Below, piece by piece: positions 1 through 7,040 of a stretch of DNA of 34,453 nt. Each line of letters begins with the position of its first letter. The first letter of the stretch is position 1. Below the pieces are notes generated by a model. That model was given only the letters and a program-made list of their open reading frames with translations. It was not told the DNA's origin and ran no database searches. Both the position numbers and the translations under genes were made by a program. Source of the DNA: Lachnospiraceae bacterium (GTDB lineage Bacteria; Bacillota; Clostridia; Lachnospirales; Lachnospiraceae); NCBI GenBank assembly GCA_011959105.1, contig BLLU01000234.1, positions 1 to 34,453 on the forward strand, read 5' to 3'.

Positions 1-81
1 TAGAGCAGGGGTACCGCTCAATCATCTGATTTGATGATTTTGCGACACCCCCTTCATATGGCGCTATGTATGACGCCACAC

Positions 82-477
82 TTACTTCTTACCCTTCTTT
101 TTCAGATCCGTCAGATAGTTGATCAACTCGTCGATCTCCTTCTCCTTCCCGGGACCTTCCTCATCCAGTTCCAGCAGCCCTGCCAGAATGGCCGTCTTGC
201 TGATAATGGTATGGAAATTCTTGATATCCCCCAGAAACTTCTCCACCAATACTTCCTTGGACTTTGCTGTGGGGCCGAAGGTTCTGCTCAGCACATTGCC
301 GCTGTGGGTAACACCTTTCACCTCTACCAGCTCGGCTGCCAGCATCTTGCGAAGCACGGCCTGTACGGTGCTCTGGGTCAACTCTTCACCGGAATTGACA
401 ATCTCGGTGGATGTCAAAGCCCGCTCATTCTCATGCAGAATCTTTAACACCTCAAGTTCTCTCGGATTCAGTTTCAT
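82..477 (-). CDS. BlaI/MecI-like winged-helix transcriptional repressor (orphan)
   Basis: A 131-residue protein. The N-terminal part (about residues 1-75) reads as a BlaI/MecI/CopY-type winged helix: LNPRELEVLKIL, then TSTEIV, then QSTVQAVLRKML as the recognition region, followed by a helical C-terminal part and a basic Lys-rich tail, as expected for a dimeric DNA-binding repressor. The start is the ATG at 477 because AAAGGAG lies 6-10 bases upstream; the frame is open further upstream but without a ribosome site. No BlaR-like sensor protease or beta-lactamase lies beside it, so the inducer is unknown. A good sigma-A promoter lies just upstream and contains an ACA-A-TGT dyad, compatible with autorepression. 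Family assignment is by motif; target genes are inference. Confidence 0.75.
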   Translation of the reverse strand: MKLNPRELEVLKILHENERALTSTEIVNSGEELTQSTVQAVLRKMLAAELVEVKGVTHSGNVLSRTFGPTAKSKEVLVEKFLGDIKNFHTIISKTAILAGLLELDEEGPGKEKEIDELINYLTDLKKKGKK

Positions 478-511
478 ACTTCGTCTCCTTTCGTATTTTT
501 TTACTAAGGCT

Positions 512-540
512 ATTATAATACATTGTTTAAATTTTCGCAA
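512..540 (-). promoter_or_regulatory. sigma-A promoter of the BlaI-like gene
   Basis: On the minus strand TTGCGA (535-540) is followed after 17 bases by TATAAT (512-517). The start codon at 477 leaves a leader of roughly 28 bases carrying an AAAGGAG ribosome site. An ACAATGT dyad lies in the spacer, a plausible half of a BlaI/CopY-type operator. Confidence 0.7.
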
Positions 541-608
541 TACTTTTTCTTTGGTATAATATGCTAAATTTAAATTTTTTTCAGAGTATGCCTTGTATGA
601 AACTGCCA

Positions 609-1235
609 CTACGATTTTTGCAGGATATAATGAAAGACTTCCAAACGGGTAAATCCCATCCGCTTTAATTTATCCAGGGATTTTCGAATATTTTCTTCCG
701 TATTATAGCCCGGAATGCGGGGAATACGGATCTGCACCCTGTCCGGGGGCAGGCATGCCGCCAGCCGCCGCAGATTCTCCTCCAGAGGGTCCTGGGGCTG
801 ACCGGTGTAAGAGGCATATACTTCCCGGTCCAAATCCTTGATATCTACAATGAAATGGTCCGCCGCTTCCAACACCTGCTCCAGGTTTTCGGGCGGCACA
901 TGCAGGGAAGTTTCCACCGTCAGACGCCAATCCGGGCCGCAGACCTGCCGGAAAGCGGCGATAAAAGCAGCGTGGAGCAGCGATTCCCCGCCTCCGAAAG
1001 TCACGCCTCCTCCCGTGGACAGGAAGTAAAGATTGTCTATCTTAACCTTATCATATAATTGTTCCGGCGTTAATCGCATGCACTTCTCCAGAGTGGATGG
1101 CCGCCAGGCATGGGGATTGATGCAGTATCGGCACTGCAAAGGGCAGCCGTAGGCCCCCACCAGCGTAGTCACTCCCTGCCCGTCCGTAACCAGCTGGTGA
1201 CGCGCTATGGAGAAAACAGGAAGCATGACACTCAA
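609..1235 (-). CDS. PflA-like radical SAM activase/maturase
   Basis: A 208-residue radical SAM protein of the pyruvate-formate-lyase-activase type. The iron-sulfur motif is C31-x3-C35-x2-C38 in GCPLQCRYC, followed by GGGVTFGGGESLL, which matches the SAM-binding GGVTxSGGE region of glycyl-radical activases, and later by HFIVDIKDL and a PxIPGYN segment near the end. It is shorter than PflA (about 240 residues) and lacks the 8-Fe ferredoxin insert of larger activases. Its ATG overlaps the stop of the upstream cysteine-rich gene by four bases, so the two are translationally coupled. No glycyl radical enzyme is encoded nearby, so the partner gene product is the obvious candidate substrate or accessory. 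Chemistry on that partner is inference. Confidence 0.85.
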   Translation of the reverse strand: MSVMLPVFSIARHQLVTDGQGVTTLVGAYGCPLQCRYCINPHAWRPSTLEKCMRLTPEQLYDKVKIDNLYFLSTGGGVTFGGGESLLHAAFIAAFRQVCGPDWRLTVETSLHVPPENLEQVLEAADHFIVDIKDLDREVYASYTGQPQDPLEENLRRLAACLPPDRVQIRIPRIPGYNTEENIRKSLDKLKRMGFTRLEVFHYILQKS

Positions 1236-1684
1236 GGCGCATCCTCCCCGGAGGCTCCGTTTTCCACGTCGGTATCCGTTTCCTCCAGAGGGGCAATATC
1301 CCCCTGCAGTTCCTCCACCATTCCTTCCACATTCAGATCCGGCATCTCCGTGAAAGGCTCTGCCTCGCTTATGTTTCCTGCAATTTCAAGGTCGCTTCCG
1401 TTTTCCGGGCTCTGAAAAAAGTCCGGCACGCTGTCCATGGGACTGCAGGCCGTGAGACCCGCGCACACAGAGGCGGAAATCCCCACCACCGCCACGGCCT
1501 TGCCCAGCCCCTTCCTGATGGCCAGTTCCCGCTCCAGATAGCGCAGTTCCGCCTCACATTTCGGGCAGGTTCCCCTGCACTCCCCCTGGTAAGTACACTG
1601 TGACACCGCAAATGGGATATCATTCTCCCGGGCGATCTGTCCGCGTATTTCCTTTAAAGCCCGGCATTTCTCTTTTCCTCTCAT
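1232..1684 (-). CDS. cysteine-rich small protein with membrane or lipoprotein segment, partner of the radical SAM enzyme
   Basis: A 150-residue protein in three parts. Residues 1-58 are charged and carry C30-x5-C36-x3-C40-x2-C43 within CTYQGECRGTCPKCE, a possible Fe-S or zinc site or a modification target. Residues 61-80 form a hydrophobic segment ending in L-T-A-C, which has lipobox form, although it sits unusually far from the N-terminus. Residues 81-150 are acidic and low in complexity. The start at 1684 has GGGAGG seven bases upstream. It is the first gene of a two-gene unit with the radical SAM gene (ATGA overlap). I do not know a named family with a proven function. It could be a substrate, an electron carrier or a membrane anchor for the enzyme. 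Confidence 0.75.
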   Translation of the reverse strand: MRGKEKCRALKEIRGQIARENDIPFAVSQCTYQGECRGTCPKCEAELRYLERELAIRKGLGKAVAVVGISASVCAGLTACSPMDSVPDFFQSPENGSDLEIAGNISEAEPFTEMPDLNVEGMVEELQGDIAPLEETDTDVENGASGEDAP

Positions 1685-1799
1685 AATTTGCCTCCCTATT
1701 TGTAGATAAACGACTCCTGCAGCTCTTATCTCAACTGTCAGATATTATTGGTAAATCGTTACAAATAAAATAGAAATTTCTTATATTTTTCTAAACTTA

Positions 1800-1829
1800 T
1801 TGCAAAATCCCCACTCTCTATCGTATAAT
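1800..1829 (+). promoter_or_regulatory. strong promoter directly before the sortase start codon
   Basis: TTGCAA (1800-1805), an 18-base spacer and TATAAT (1824-1829). The expected transcription start, about seven bases after the -10 box, falls at or next to the ATG at 1836, leaving almost no leader. Confidence 0.65.
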
Positions 1830-1835
1830 GGAGCC

Positions 1836-2729
1836 ATGAGAAAAAACACAAGAACCCTATTCATCACACTTATCGCAGTCGGCATATGCTGTCTGGCGAC
1901 GGCGGGAGGGATCCTGCTGTACCGCCACCAGATGGACAGGCAGGCACAGGAGACGCTGGAAGCCCTTCGGGCCTCGGCGGAAAGTTACACACAGCAGGTT
2001 CCCGAAGGAACGGAAGAAACTCCCGCGGCAGATACCCCGTCAGACATCCCGGAGCAGGATATGTCCGGCGAAGCGCCGCCCCAGGAGACTCCCGGCCCCA
2101 CTCCCCTTCCCACCCCGGAGCCGGTGGAGAACCCTTATCAGGACAGTTTTCTGGCCAATGAGGATATGGCGGCCTGGCTGGTGGTACCGGACACAAAGAT
2201 GGATTATCCCGTGATGTGGACCCCCCGGGACGAGAATTATTATCTCCGCCGGGGCTTTGACGGCAAAAGCAACCAGAACGGCTGCCTGATCCTGGACACG
2301 GACAGCTGCGTGGATCCCATTACCACCAACCTGATTATCCACGGCCACAATATGAAATCCGGGGCCATGTTCGGCGAGTTGGACAAGTATCAGGAAGAAT
2401 CCTATTTCCAGGAACACCGGGAAATGATGCTCCACACCGAGGACGGGCTTCACACCTATGAGGTGATTGCCGTGTTCCCCTCACAGGTCTACAAAAAGAC
2501 CGATCAGGTATTTAAGTTTTACCAGTTTTTCCAGGCGGACACCCAGGAAGAGTTCGATTATTTCTATGACAATATCAAAGAACTCTCCCTGTATGACACC
2601 GGGGTTACAGCCGAGTTCGGAGATCGGTTCCTGACTCTCTCCACCTGCTCTTACCATGTAGACCGGGGACGGTTTGTGGTGGTGGCCAAAGAAACAGGAT
2701 ACGAGGACATTTACGCCCCCTTCCGCTGA
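1836..2729 (+). CDS. class B-like sortase
   Basis: A 297-residue membrane-anchored transpeptidase. It has a short basic N-terminus, one membrane segment (about residues 8-30), a long Pro/Glu/Thr-rich linker (about 50-100) and a C-terminal sortase domain. The catalytic triad can be seen: His171 in IIHGHNM, Cys271 in TLSTCSYH and Arg279 in RGRFVVVA. The spacing and the LSTC and HGHN forms fit class B sortases. Such enzymes cut a C-terminal sorting signal and join the protein to the peptidoglycan cross-bridge. The start is placed at the ATG at 1836 rather than the in-frame TTG at 1800, because the latter is the promoter -35 box. No ribosome site at normal distance precedes the ATG; GGAG lies only two bases away. 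The likely substrate is the next gene. Confidence 0.92.
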   Translation: MRKNTRTLFITLIAVGICCLATAGGILLYRHQMDRQAQETLEALRASAESYTQQVPEGTEETPAADTPSDIPEQDMSGEAPPQETPGPTPLPTPEPVENPYQDSFLANEDMAAWLVVPDTKMDYPVMWTPRDENYYLRRGFDGKSNQNGCLILDTDSCVDPITTNLIIHGHNMKSGAMFGELDKYQEESYFQEHREMMLHTEDGLHTYEVIAVFPSQVYKKTDQVFKFYQFFQADTQEEFDYFYDNIKELSLYDTGVTAEFGDRFLTLSTCSYHVDRGRFVVVAKETGYEDIYAPFR

Positions 2730-2819
2730 TTTCCAAAGATTTGTCACCGGCTTTCGCGCGGCCTCATGACCTGCGGGAGCCAGACAACAGTATCAATCAA
2801 ATTTTAGGAGGTTAATAAC

Positions 2820-3704
2820 ATGAAGAGACTGAAAAAAATTGTTTCCCTGTTTGCGGCGGCAGCCCTGCTGGTTCTGGCCCCCGGCGTAAAACAGGCGCAG
2901 GTTTCCGCTGCGGAACCTGTCACCTATTCCCTGAAATATGTGGAAGAAAGCGGCGAATGGCGTTTCCAGGAAGGTCCCTGGGACGACTATCGGGGCCACA
3001 GGGAATTGTACTACATGAAACAGGCCCTGAAAGACGGCGACCTGGTGGTAATTGAGGGTGGCAGCCATGGACTGACCCTGGATCTGCCCGTAAATCTGGG
3101 CAATCTCACCTTTAAGCAGGCATACAGCGCCTCCGTCACTGTGAAGGGTGCGGATAATGTATATGTACTGCGGGACAGCACGGCTTCCATCACCGGCAAT
3201 GTAGTAAATGCCCATGTGTACGACAATGCCATCGCCAATTTCAACAACAATGTGACCAATCTTTATATCACCAAGGAACGGGATGCCCTGCAGACCGTGG
3301 CTGTGGTGGGTACGGTGTCTTATGTAAAGACCGGCGATGCCGAGAAGGTATACAGTGAACTTTACAATTTCCAGGCCAACTCCTTCCGGCAGGAAAAGGG
3401 CGTACTGAAGACGGATGCCAGCCAGTTCAGCATCCTGCCCACCGTGGTTCCGCCGGTTCTGCCTGTGGATCCCAACACACCTGCCTTGCCGGTGGCTCCC
3501 GTAGATCCCACAACTCCCGTAGCGCCGGTTACACCGGTAGTTCCTGTAACACCGGTAGTCCCTGTGGTTCCCACTGCGCCCTCCGACAGTCTCTATGACG
3601 ATGTACCCAAGACAGGAGAGCCTGTGGCTCTGCCCGGCCTGCTGGTCATGGGCGCCGGCCTGTGCTTTGGCGGAGCATATCTGCTCAAAAGAAAGAACGC
3701 GTAA
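2820..3704 (+). CDS. secreted surface protein with V-P-K-T-G wall-sorting signal
   Basis: A 294-residue secreted protein. It has a signal peptide of about 30 residues (MKRLKKIV, hydrophobic core, VSAAE). The body (about 35-205) is of unknown fold, with Val/Asn-rich repeating segments such as [20 protein letters not shown] that suggest a beta-solenoid. A Pro/Val/Thr repeat spacer (about 208-255) follows, then VPKTGE at about 262-267, a hydrophobic helix and the basic tail LKRKNA, a complete cell-wall sorting signal. AGGAGG lies just upstream of the ATG. It follows the sortase gene by 90 bases on the same strand, so it is the probable substrate. The ligand or role at the surface is unknown. Confidence 0.88.
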   Translation: MKRLKKIVSLFAAAALLVLAPGVKQAQVSAAEPVTYSLKYVEESGEWRFQEGPWDDYRGHRELYYMKQALKDGDLVVIEGGSHGLTLDLPVNLGNLTFKQAYSASVTVKGADNVYVLRDSTASITGNVVNAHVYDNAIANFNNNVTNLYITKERDALQTVAVVGTVSYVKTGDAEKVYSELYNFQANSFRQEKGVLKTDASQFSILPTVVPPVLPVDPNTPALPVAPVDPTTPVAPVTPVVPVTPVVPVVPTAPSDSLYDDVPKTGEPVALPGLLVMGAGLCFGGAYLLKRKNA

Positions 3705-3720
3705 TCTATATTAGTAAAGC

Positions 3721-3764
3721 AGGGCCAGCCCCCAACGGGTCTGGCCCTATAATTATGCTTTTTT
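3721..3764 (+). terminator. possible terminator after the surface-protein gene
   Basis: AGGGCCAG (3721-3728) pairs with CTGGCCCT (3741-3748). A run of six T follows ten bases later, so it is an imperfect intrinsic terminator, overlapping the end of the convergent antitoxin gene. Confidence 0.4.
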
Positions 3765-3932
3765 CTTTCGATTTCTCTGTACCACAGCACTCTTAAACGC
3801 TTTCCTCATCGCCGGGGACAGTTCCTGGCAATCTTCATCAAAAGTGATTGGATTTTTTTTTGCCTCTTCTACTTCTCTAAGCTGCTCTTCTGTAGGTCGC
3901 TGTCCATTTTCAATAATAAATGTTCTGATCAT
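3753..3932 (-). CDS. BrnA-like antitoxin, second gene of a toxin-antitoxin pair
   Basis: A 59-residue acidic-then-basic protein (MIRTFIIENGQRPTEEQL at the start, Lys-rich tail). It overlaps the end of the BrnT-like gene by 23 bases, and the order toxin then antitoxin is that of BrnTA modules. The ATG at 3932 has AAAGGAG at good distance; an upstream in-frame ATG at 3962 does not. BrnA-type antitoxins bind the toxin and DNA to repress the operon. The protein is short and its DNA-binding fold is not obvious by eye, so identification rests mainly on the partner. Confidence 0.6.
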   Translation of the reverse strand: MIRTFIIENGQRPTEEQLREVEEAKKNPITFDEDCQELSPAMRKAFKSAVVQRNRKKKA

Positions 3933-4188
3933 AATAAAGACTCCTTTCCATACTCGTTGCAAGTCGAGCCGATATCATTCGGATTGTTTCCTTTTTTTCT
4001 GTAAATACTACGAATAGAACATCTCCAACCTTCCCGATTGCAATGTATCTGTCTTCATCCACACTGTGTTCAAAGTCAAACATTTCTATATAATTTGGAT
4101 CATCAAAAACGTGTGCGGCCGTCTCAAACGATATTTTATGTTTCTCTTTATTTATAATATTTTTATTCTCGTCCCATTCAAACTTCAT
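3910..4188 (-). CDS. BrnT-family (DUF497) toxin
   Basis: A 92-residue protein that begins MKFEWDENKNIINKEKHKIS, the characteristic DUF497/BrnT opening (F-x-W-D-x-x-K, then N-x-x-KHxI-F). It continues with AAHVFDDPNY, DEDRYIAIGKV, LFVVFTEK and a C-terminal RMISAR, the Arg/Ser region expected in these RelE-fold ribonucleases. In known systems BrnT cuts RNA and halts translation until BrnA neutralises it. The ATG at 4188 is preferred to the earlier in-frame ATG at 4233, because MKFEWDENK is the family's usual N-terminus and AGGGG lies about ten bases upstream. Confidence 0.85.
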   Translation of the reverse strand: MKFEWDENKNIINKEKHKISFETAAHVFDDPNYIEMFDFEHSVDEDRYIAIGKVGDVLFVVFTEKKETIRMISARLATSMERSLYYDQNIYY

Positions 4189-4342
4189 TATACATTGCCC
4201 CTTTACTTCTATCAGTATCATAGCACAAAGCAAGCAATTTTACACTATCTTTTTCCACCTAATCCTGCATTATATCTGATATTGGCAAAAATCCGCAGGA
4301 TAGTTTACTTCCTATCCCACGGACATTCATTACCCATACATA

Positions 4343-5206
4343 TCAATTATCCATTTTATTTAATAAATCCGAAAGCGGTTTGAAAGTATATCCCATCTCC
4401 TCCCATTTGGTCAGCAGTTCATCCATAATCTCTCCGTTGGTCTGGGAAGTACTATGTAAGAGGACAATGGCCCCGGGGTGAATCCGGGAAAGAAGTTTGT
4501 CAAAGGCTTCCTCTTTGGTGGGCTGTTTATCCTGATACCAGTCCACATAGGCCAGGCTCCAGAAAAAAGTGGCATAGCCCATCTCCTGGGCCATCTTCAG
4601 ATTCTCGATGCTGTATTTTCCCTGGGGCGGCCTGTAAAACGGCGTCATCTCCTGCCCGGTGATTTCCTTATACAGGGCCGCCACATCGTTCATCTCCTTG
4701 GCAAAGGTTTCCTTGTCTAAGATACCGGACATATCCGGGTGATGGTAGGTATGGTTTCCCACTGTGTGTCCCTCCGCCACCATCCGCTTTATCAGTTCCG
4801 GGGCGGATTCCAGATAATGTCCCACCACAAAGAAGGTGGCCGTGGCATTGTGTTTTTTCAGAGCGTCCAAAATGGGTTCCGTATTGCCGTTCTCAAATCC
4901 CGCGTCAAAGGTCAGATAGATCACCTTGTCCTGGGCATTGCCCACATAGTAAGCGTTGTACTTGGCCAGTTCCGCAGCGGATGCGTTGCCGCTGGGCTGG
5001 CTGCCCTCCTGGCCAAATCCCAGGCCCCAGTTCTCCGGCGAGCGGGCTATTGCGGAGGCTGCCGCCGTGCTGTGGGTGGCGGCCCCTACCGCCCTTCCCA
5101 GCAGAAACATGGCCAGCAGAAATACCGCCGTCAGCGCGATCCTGGGATAGTCCAGCTTCTTCCAGTCCACATCCTTCCATTTCCATTTTTTAATTCGTTC
5201 CAGCAT
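4343..5206 (-). CDS. PdaA-like polysaccharide deacetylase
   Basis: A 287-residue membrane-anchored NodB-domain protein. A cytoplasmic basic N-terminus and one membrane segment (about residues 21-40) precede the catalytic domain. Motifs in order: TFDAGFEN with the metal/catalytic Asp, HTYHHP with the metal-binding His pair, RPPQGKY, the FFWSLAYVDW segment and IVLLHS. The TFDxGxEN form is that of PdaA, the muramic delta-lactam enzyme of spore cortex, rather than of chitin deacetylases, so a peptidoglycan role is likely. The ATG at 5206 has GGGAG five bases upstream. It is the last gene of a long co-directional run, 56 bases after the dGTPase-like gene. Confidence 0.88.
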   Translation of the reverse strand: MLERIKKWKWKDVDWKKLDYPRIALTAVFLLAMFLLGRAVGAATHSTAAASAIARSPENWGLGFGQEGSQPSGNASAAELAKYNAYYVGNAQDKVIYLTFDAGFENGNTEPILDALKKHNATATFFVVGHYLESAPELIKRMVAEGHTVGNHTYHHPDMSGILDKETFAKEMNDVAALYKEITGQEMTPFYRPPQGKYSIENLKMAQEMGYATFFWSLAYVDWYQDKQPTKEEAFDKLLSRIHPGAIVLLHSTSQTNGEIMDELLTKWEEMGYTFKPLSDLLNKMDN

Positions 5207-5262
5207 CATGACTCCCGATACTTTTTTAGCTAATATATGTATTTGGAAGGAAAATAAGACCA

Positions 5263-6675
5263 TTATACTATACCGCTCAATTCCTGATACAGCCGCTTGG
5301 CATAGCTGTCCGTCATGCCGCAGATGAAATCCGTCACCAGAAGCAGGCGCAGATACAACTTCTCCTCCGGGGATTTATTCTGGCTGTAATGCCGGTAAAT
5401 AGCCTTATAATTGTCCGAGACCAAAGCCATCAGTTTGGTCTGTACCGCCGTCATGGGTTCCCCGCTGTCATACACGATGGCGGCATCTACAAAGCGATCC
5501 AGCAAAAATCCCAGAATGGTTTCGGCAGCGATCTCCAACTTGTAGATGGGTTCCGAAATAAAGGCGTACCGATAGGCAATGTCTCCCAGGGCCTGCGCCA
5601 TCCCGGCGCAGTCACCTTCCGCCAGCAGTTCCTGCCGGTAACTGCCCTCCATAATGGCCTCGTAATTGGCGGCAAATTGTTCCGTTGCGCAGGCCAGGAG
5701 TTCTCCCTGCACCCGCACAATCCAGTTCTGTACCGCATAGGTCTCGGGATCGGAAATCCCCCGCTCCTGTCCCTTTTTATACCGTTGCTCCAGTGCATCT
5801 ACCAGTTCTCTGTATTTTTCCCCTTCGCCCTGCTCCTGTTTCCGATCCCGCAGTTCCCTCACCAACTGCCCATAAGTGATACAGCCCTTTTTAAAGGCAT
5901 CCTCCACATCTGCGGTTTTGTAGGCGATATCATCCGCCGCCTCCAGCACGAATGCCAGTGGATGTCTGCGTCCTTCGGTTCCCAGGGTATGCTGAATCTG
6001 CTCAAACAACTCTTTTTCCGCATAATTATAGCCCATCTTTTTTGTGCGGATGTCCCCGCTGTCTTTTCGAATTTCCAGAGAGGATACCGGGTATTTGATG
6101 ATGGTGCCCAGCAGCGCCTGAGTCAGGTTCATGCCATGTTCATCCACCAGAAAGTGGAGTTTGGACACCAGCCGCAGGGCCTGGGTATTGCCCTCAAAGG
6201 CATAAAAATCTTCCTGCATCTGTTCGGACAGCAGTTCTGTCAAAGGCCGCTGCCATAACTGCAGACTTCCCATATGCACCCAAAACCACTCCCGAATCAC
6301 CATCTCTCCAAAATGCCCAAAGGGCGGATTTCCGATATCATGCAGCAGCCCGGCACATTGCAGAATATCGCAGATATAGCCCTGATACTCCGGCAAAAAA
6401 GCAGGGTCCTTTACCTCCTGCAGGATTCTCTGGGATATATTCTGCCCCAGGGATTTGCCGAAGGAAGATACCTCCAGGGAGTGGGTGAGCCGGGTGCGGA
6501 TAAAATCGCTCTTATCCAGCGGAAAAACCTGGGTCTTATCCTGCAGCCGCCGAAAGGAAGCGCTGCCGATGATCCGGTGATAATCCTTCTCGTATTCAGT
6601 TCTCAGGTCTCCAGACCCGCCCCGCCCAAACACCGGGCGAATCCGTTCATCGCTAAGCAGCCTGCTCCACTCCAT
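5263..6675 (-). CDS. dgt: deoxyguanosine triphosphate triphosphohydrolase-like HD protein
   Basis: A 470-residue cytoplasmic enzyme of the dGTPase family, which hydrolyses dNTPs to nucleoside and triphosphate. The HD-domain metal ligands appear in RTRLTHSLEV, GLLHDIGNPPFGH and, further on, the ADDIAY segment. YHRIIGSASFRRLQDKTQV at the N-terminus is typical of the family. Length agrees with bacterial homologues. The ATG at 6675 has AAAGGAGAG eight bases upstream. Neighbours have unrelated metabolic roles; short spacing suggests co-transcription rather than a shared pathway. The nucleotide preferred by this member cannot be read from the sequence. Confidence 0.92.
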   Translation of the reverse strand: MEWSRLLSDERIRPVFGRGGSGDLRTEYEKDYHRIIGSASFRRLQDKTQVFPLDKSDFIRTRLTHSLEVSSFGKSLGQNISQRILQEVKDPAFLPEYQGYICDILQCAGLLHDIGNPPFGHFGEMVIREWFWVHMGSLQLWQRPLTELLSEQMQEDFYAFEGNTQALRLVSKLHFLVDEHGMNLTQALLGTIIKYPVSSLEIRKDSGDIRTKKMGYNYAEKELFEQIQHTLGTEGRRHPLAFVLEAADDIAYKTADVEDAFKKGCITYGQLVRELRDRKQEQGEGEKYRELVDALEQRYKKGQERGISDPETYAVQNWIVRVQGELLACATEQFAANYEAIMEGSYRQELLAEGDCAGMAQALGDIAYRYAFISEPIYKLEIAAETILGFLLDRFVDAAIVYDSGEPMTAVQTKLMALVSDNYKAIYRHYSQNKSPEEKLYLRLLLVTDFICGMTDSYAKRLYQELSGIV

Positions 6676-6733
6676 GGCAAAACTCTCCTTTATAATAGAA
6701 CTTTCCGGCATCCCTTACAAAGCCGTACGTGCT

Positions 6734-6991
6734 CTACCCCTTTAGCCCCCTGGCCTGGCGGTCCATATCTTCCACCACGATATCATAGATTTCTCCCAGA
6801 CCTGCACAGTACTCCAGCAGCTGCCAGGGCTCGTTGGTATGGAAATGTATCTTGATCAATTCCTCATCCCCCACCGCCAGCAGGCAGTCCCCTTTAAAAT
6901 GCGTTGTGATATAATCGTTGACAGCGTCCTCGTCCAAGTTCTGCCCCTCGATCAGTAATTGTGTGTCATAGCGAAATTCCAATGGTTCCAT
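6734..6991 (-). CDS. stand-alone FakA C-terminal-like domain protein
   Basis: An 85-residue protein resembling only the C-terminal domain of the fatty-acid kinase FakA (DhaK/DegV partner proteins): FRYDTQLLIEG, then GDCLLAVGDEELIKIHFHTN, then LGEIYDIVVEDM. In FakA this domain helps present the FakB-bound acyl group to the kinase domain. Here there is no kinase (DhaL) domain before it and no degV/fakB gene nearby, so it cannot act as a kinase alone. It is 49 bases from the MATE gene and 58 from the dGTPase gene on the same strand. It might be a regulatory or carrier-binding domain; function unknown. Confidence 0.7.
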   Translation of the reverse strand: MEPLEFRYDTQLLIEGQNLDEDAVNDYITTHFKGDCLLAVGDEELIKIHFHTNEPWQLLEYCAGLGEIYDIVVEDMDRQARGLKG

Positions 6992-7040
6992 AAGTCATTC
7001 TCCTTTTGATACGGCATCCGCGTTTTGCGCAGGAATGCCG

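Noticed and set aside
20..39. Short hairpin AATCATC/GATGATT as terminator at the window edge
   Set aside because: Only seven pairs and a weak T-run; the gene it would serve is outside the window or on the other strand.
3425..3574. Pro/Val/Thr codon repeats in the surface protein as a tandem-repeat or CRISPR-like array
   Set aside because: The repeats are short, irregular and coding; they form the wall-spanning spacer.
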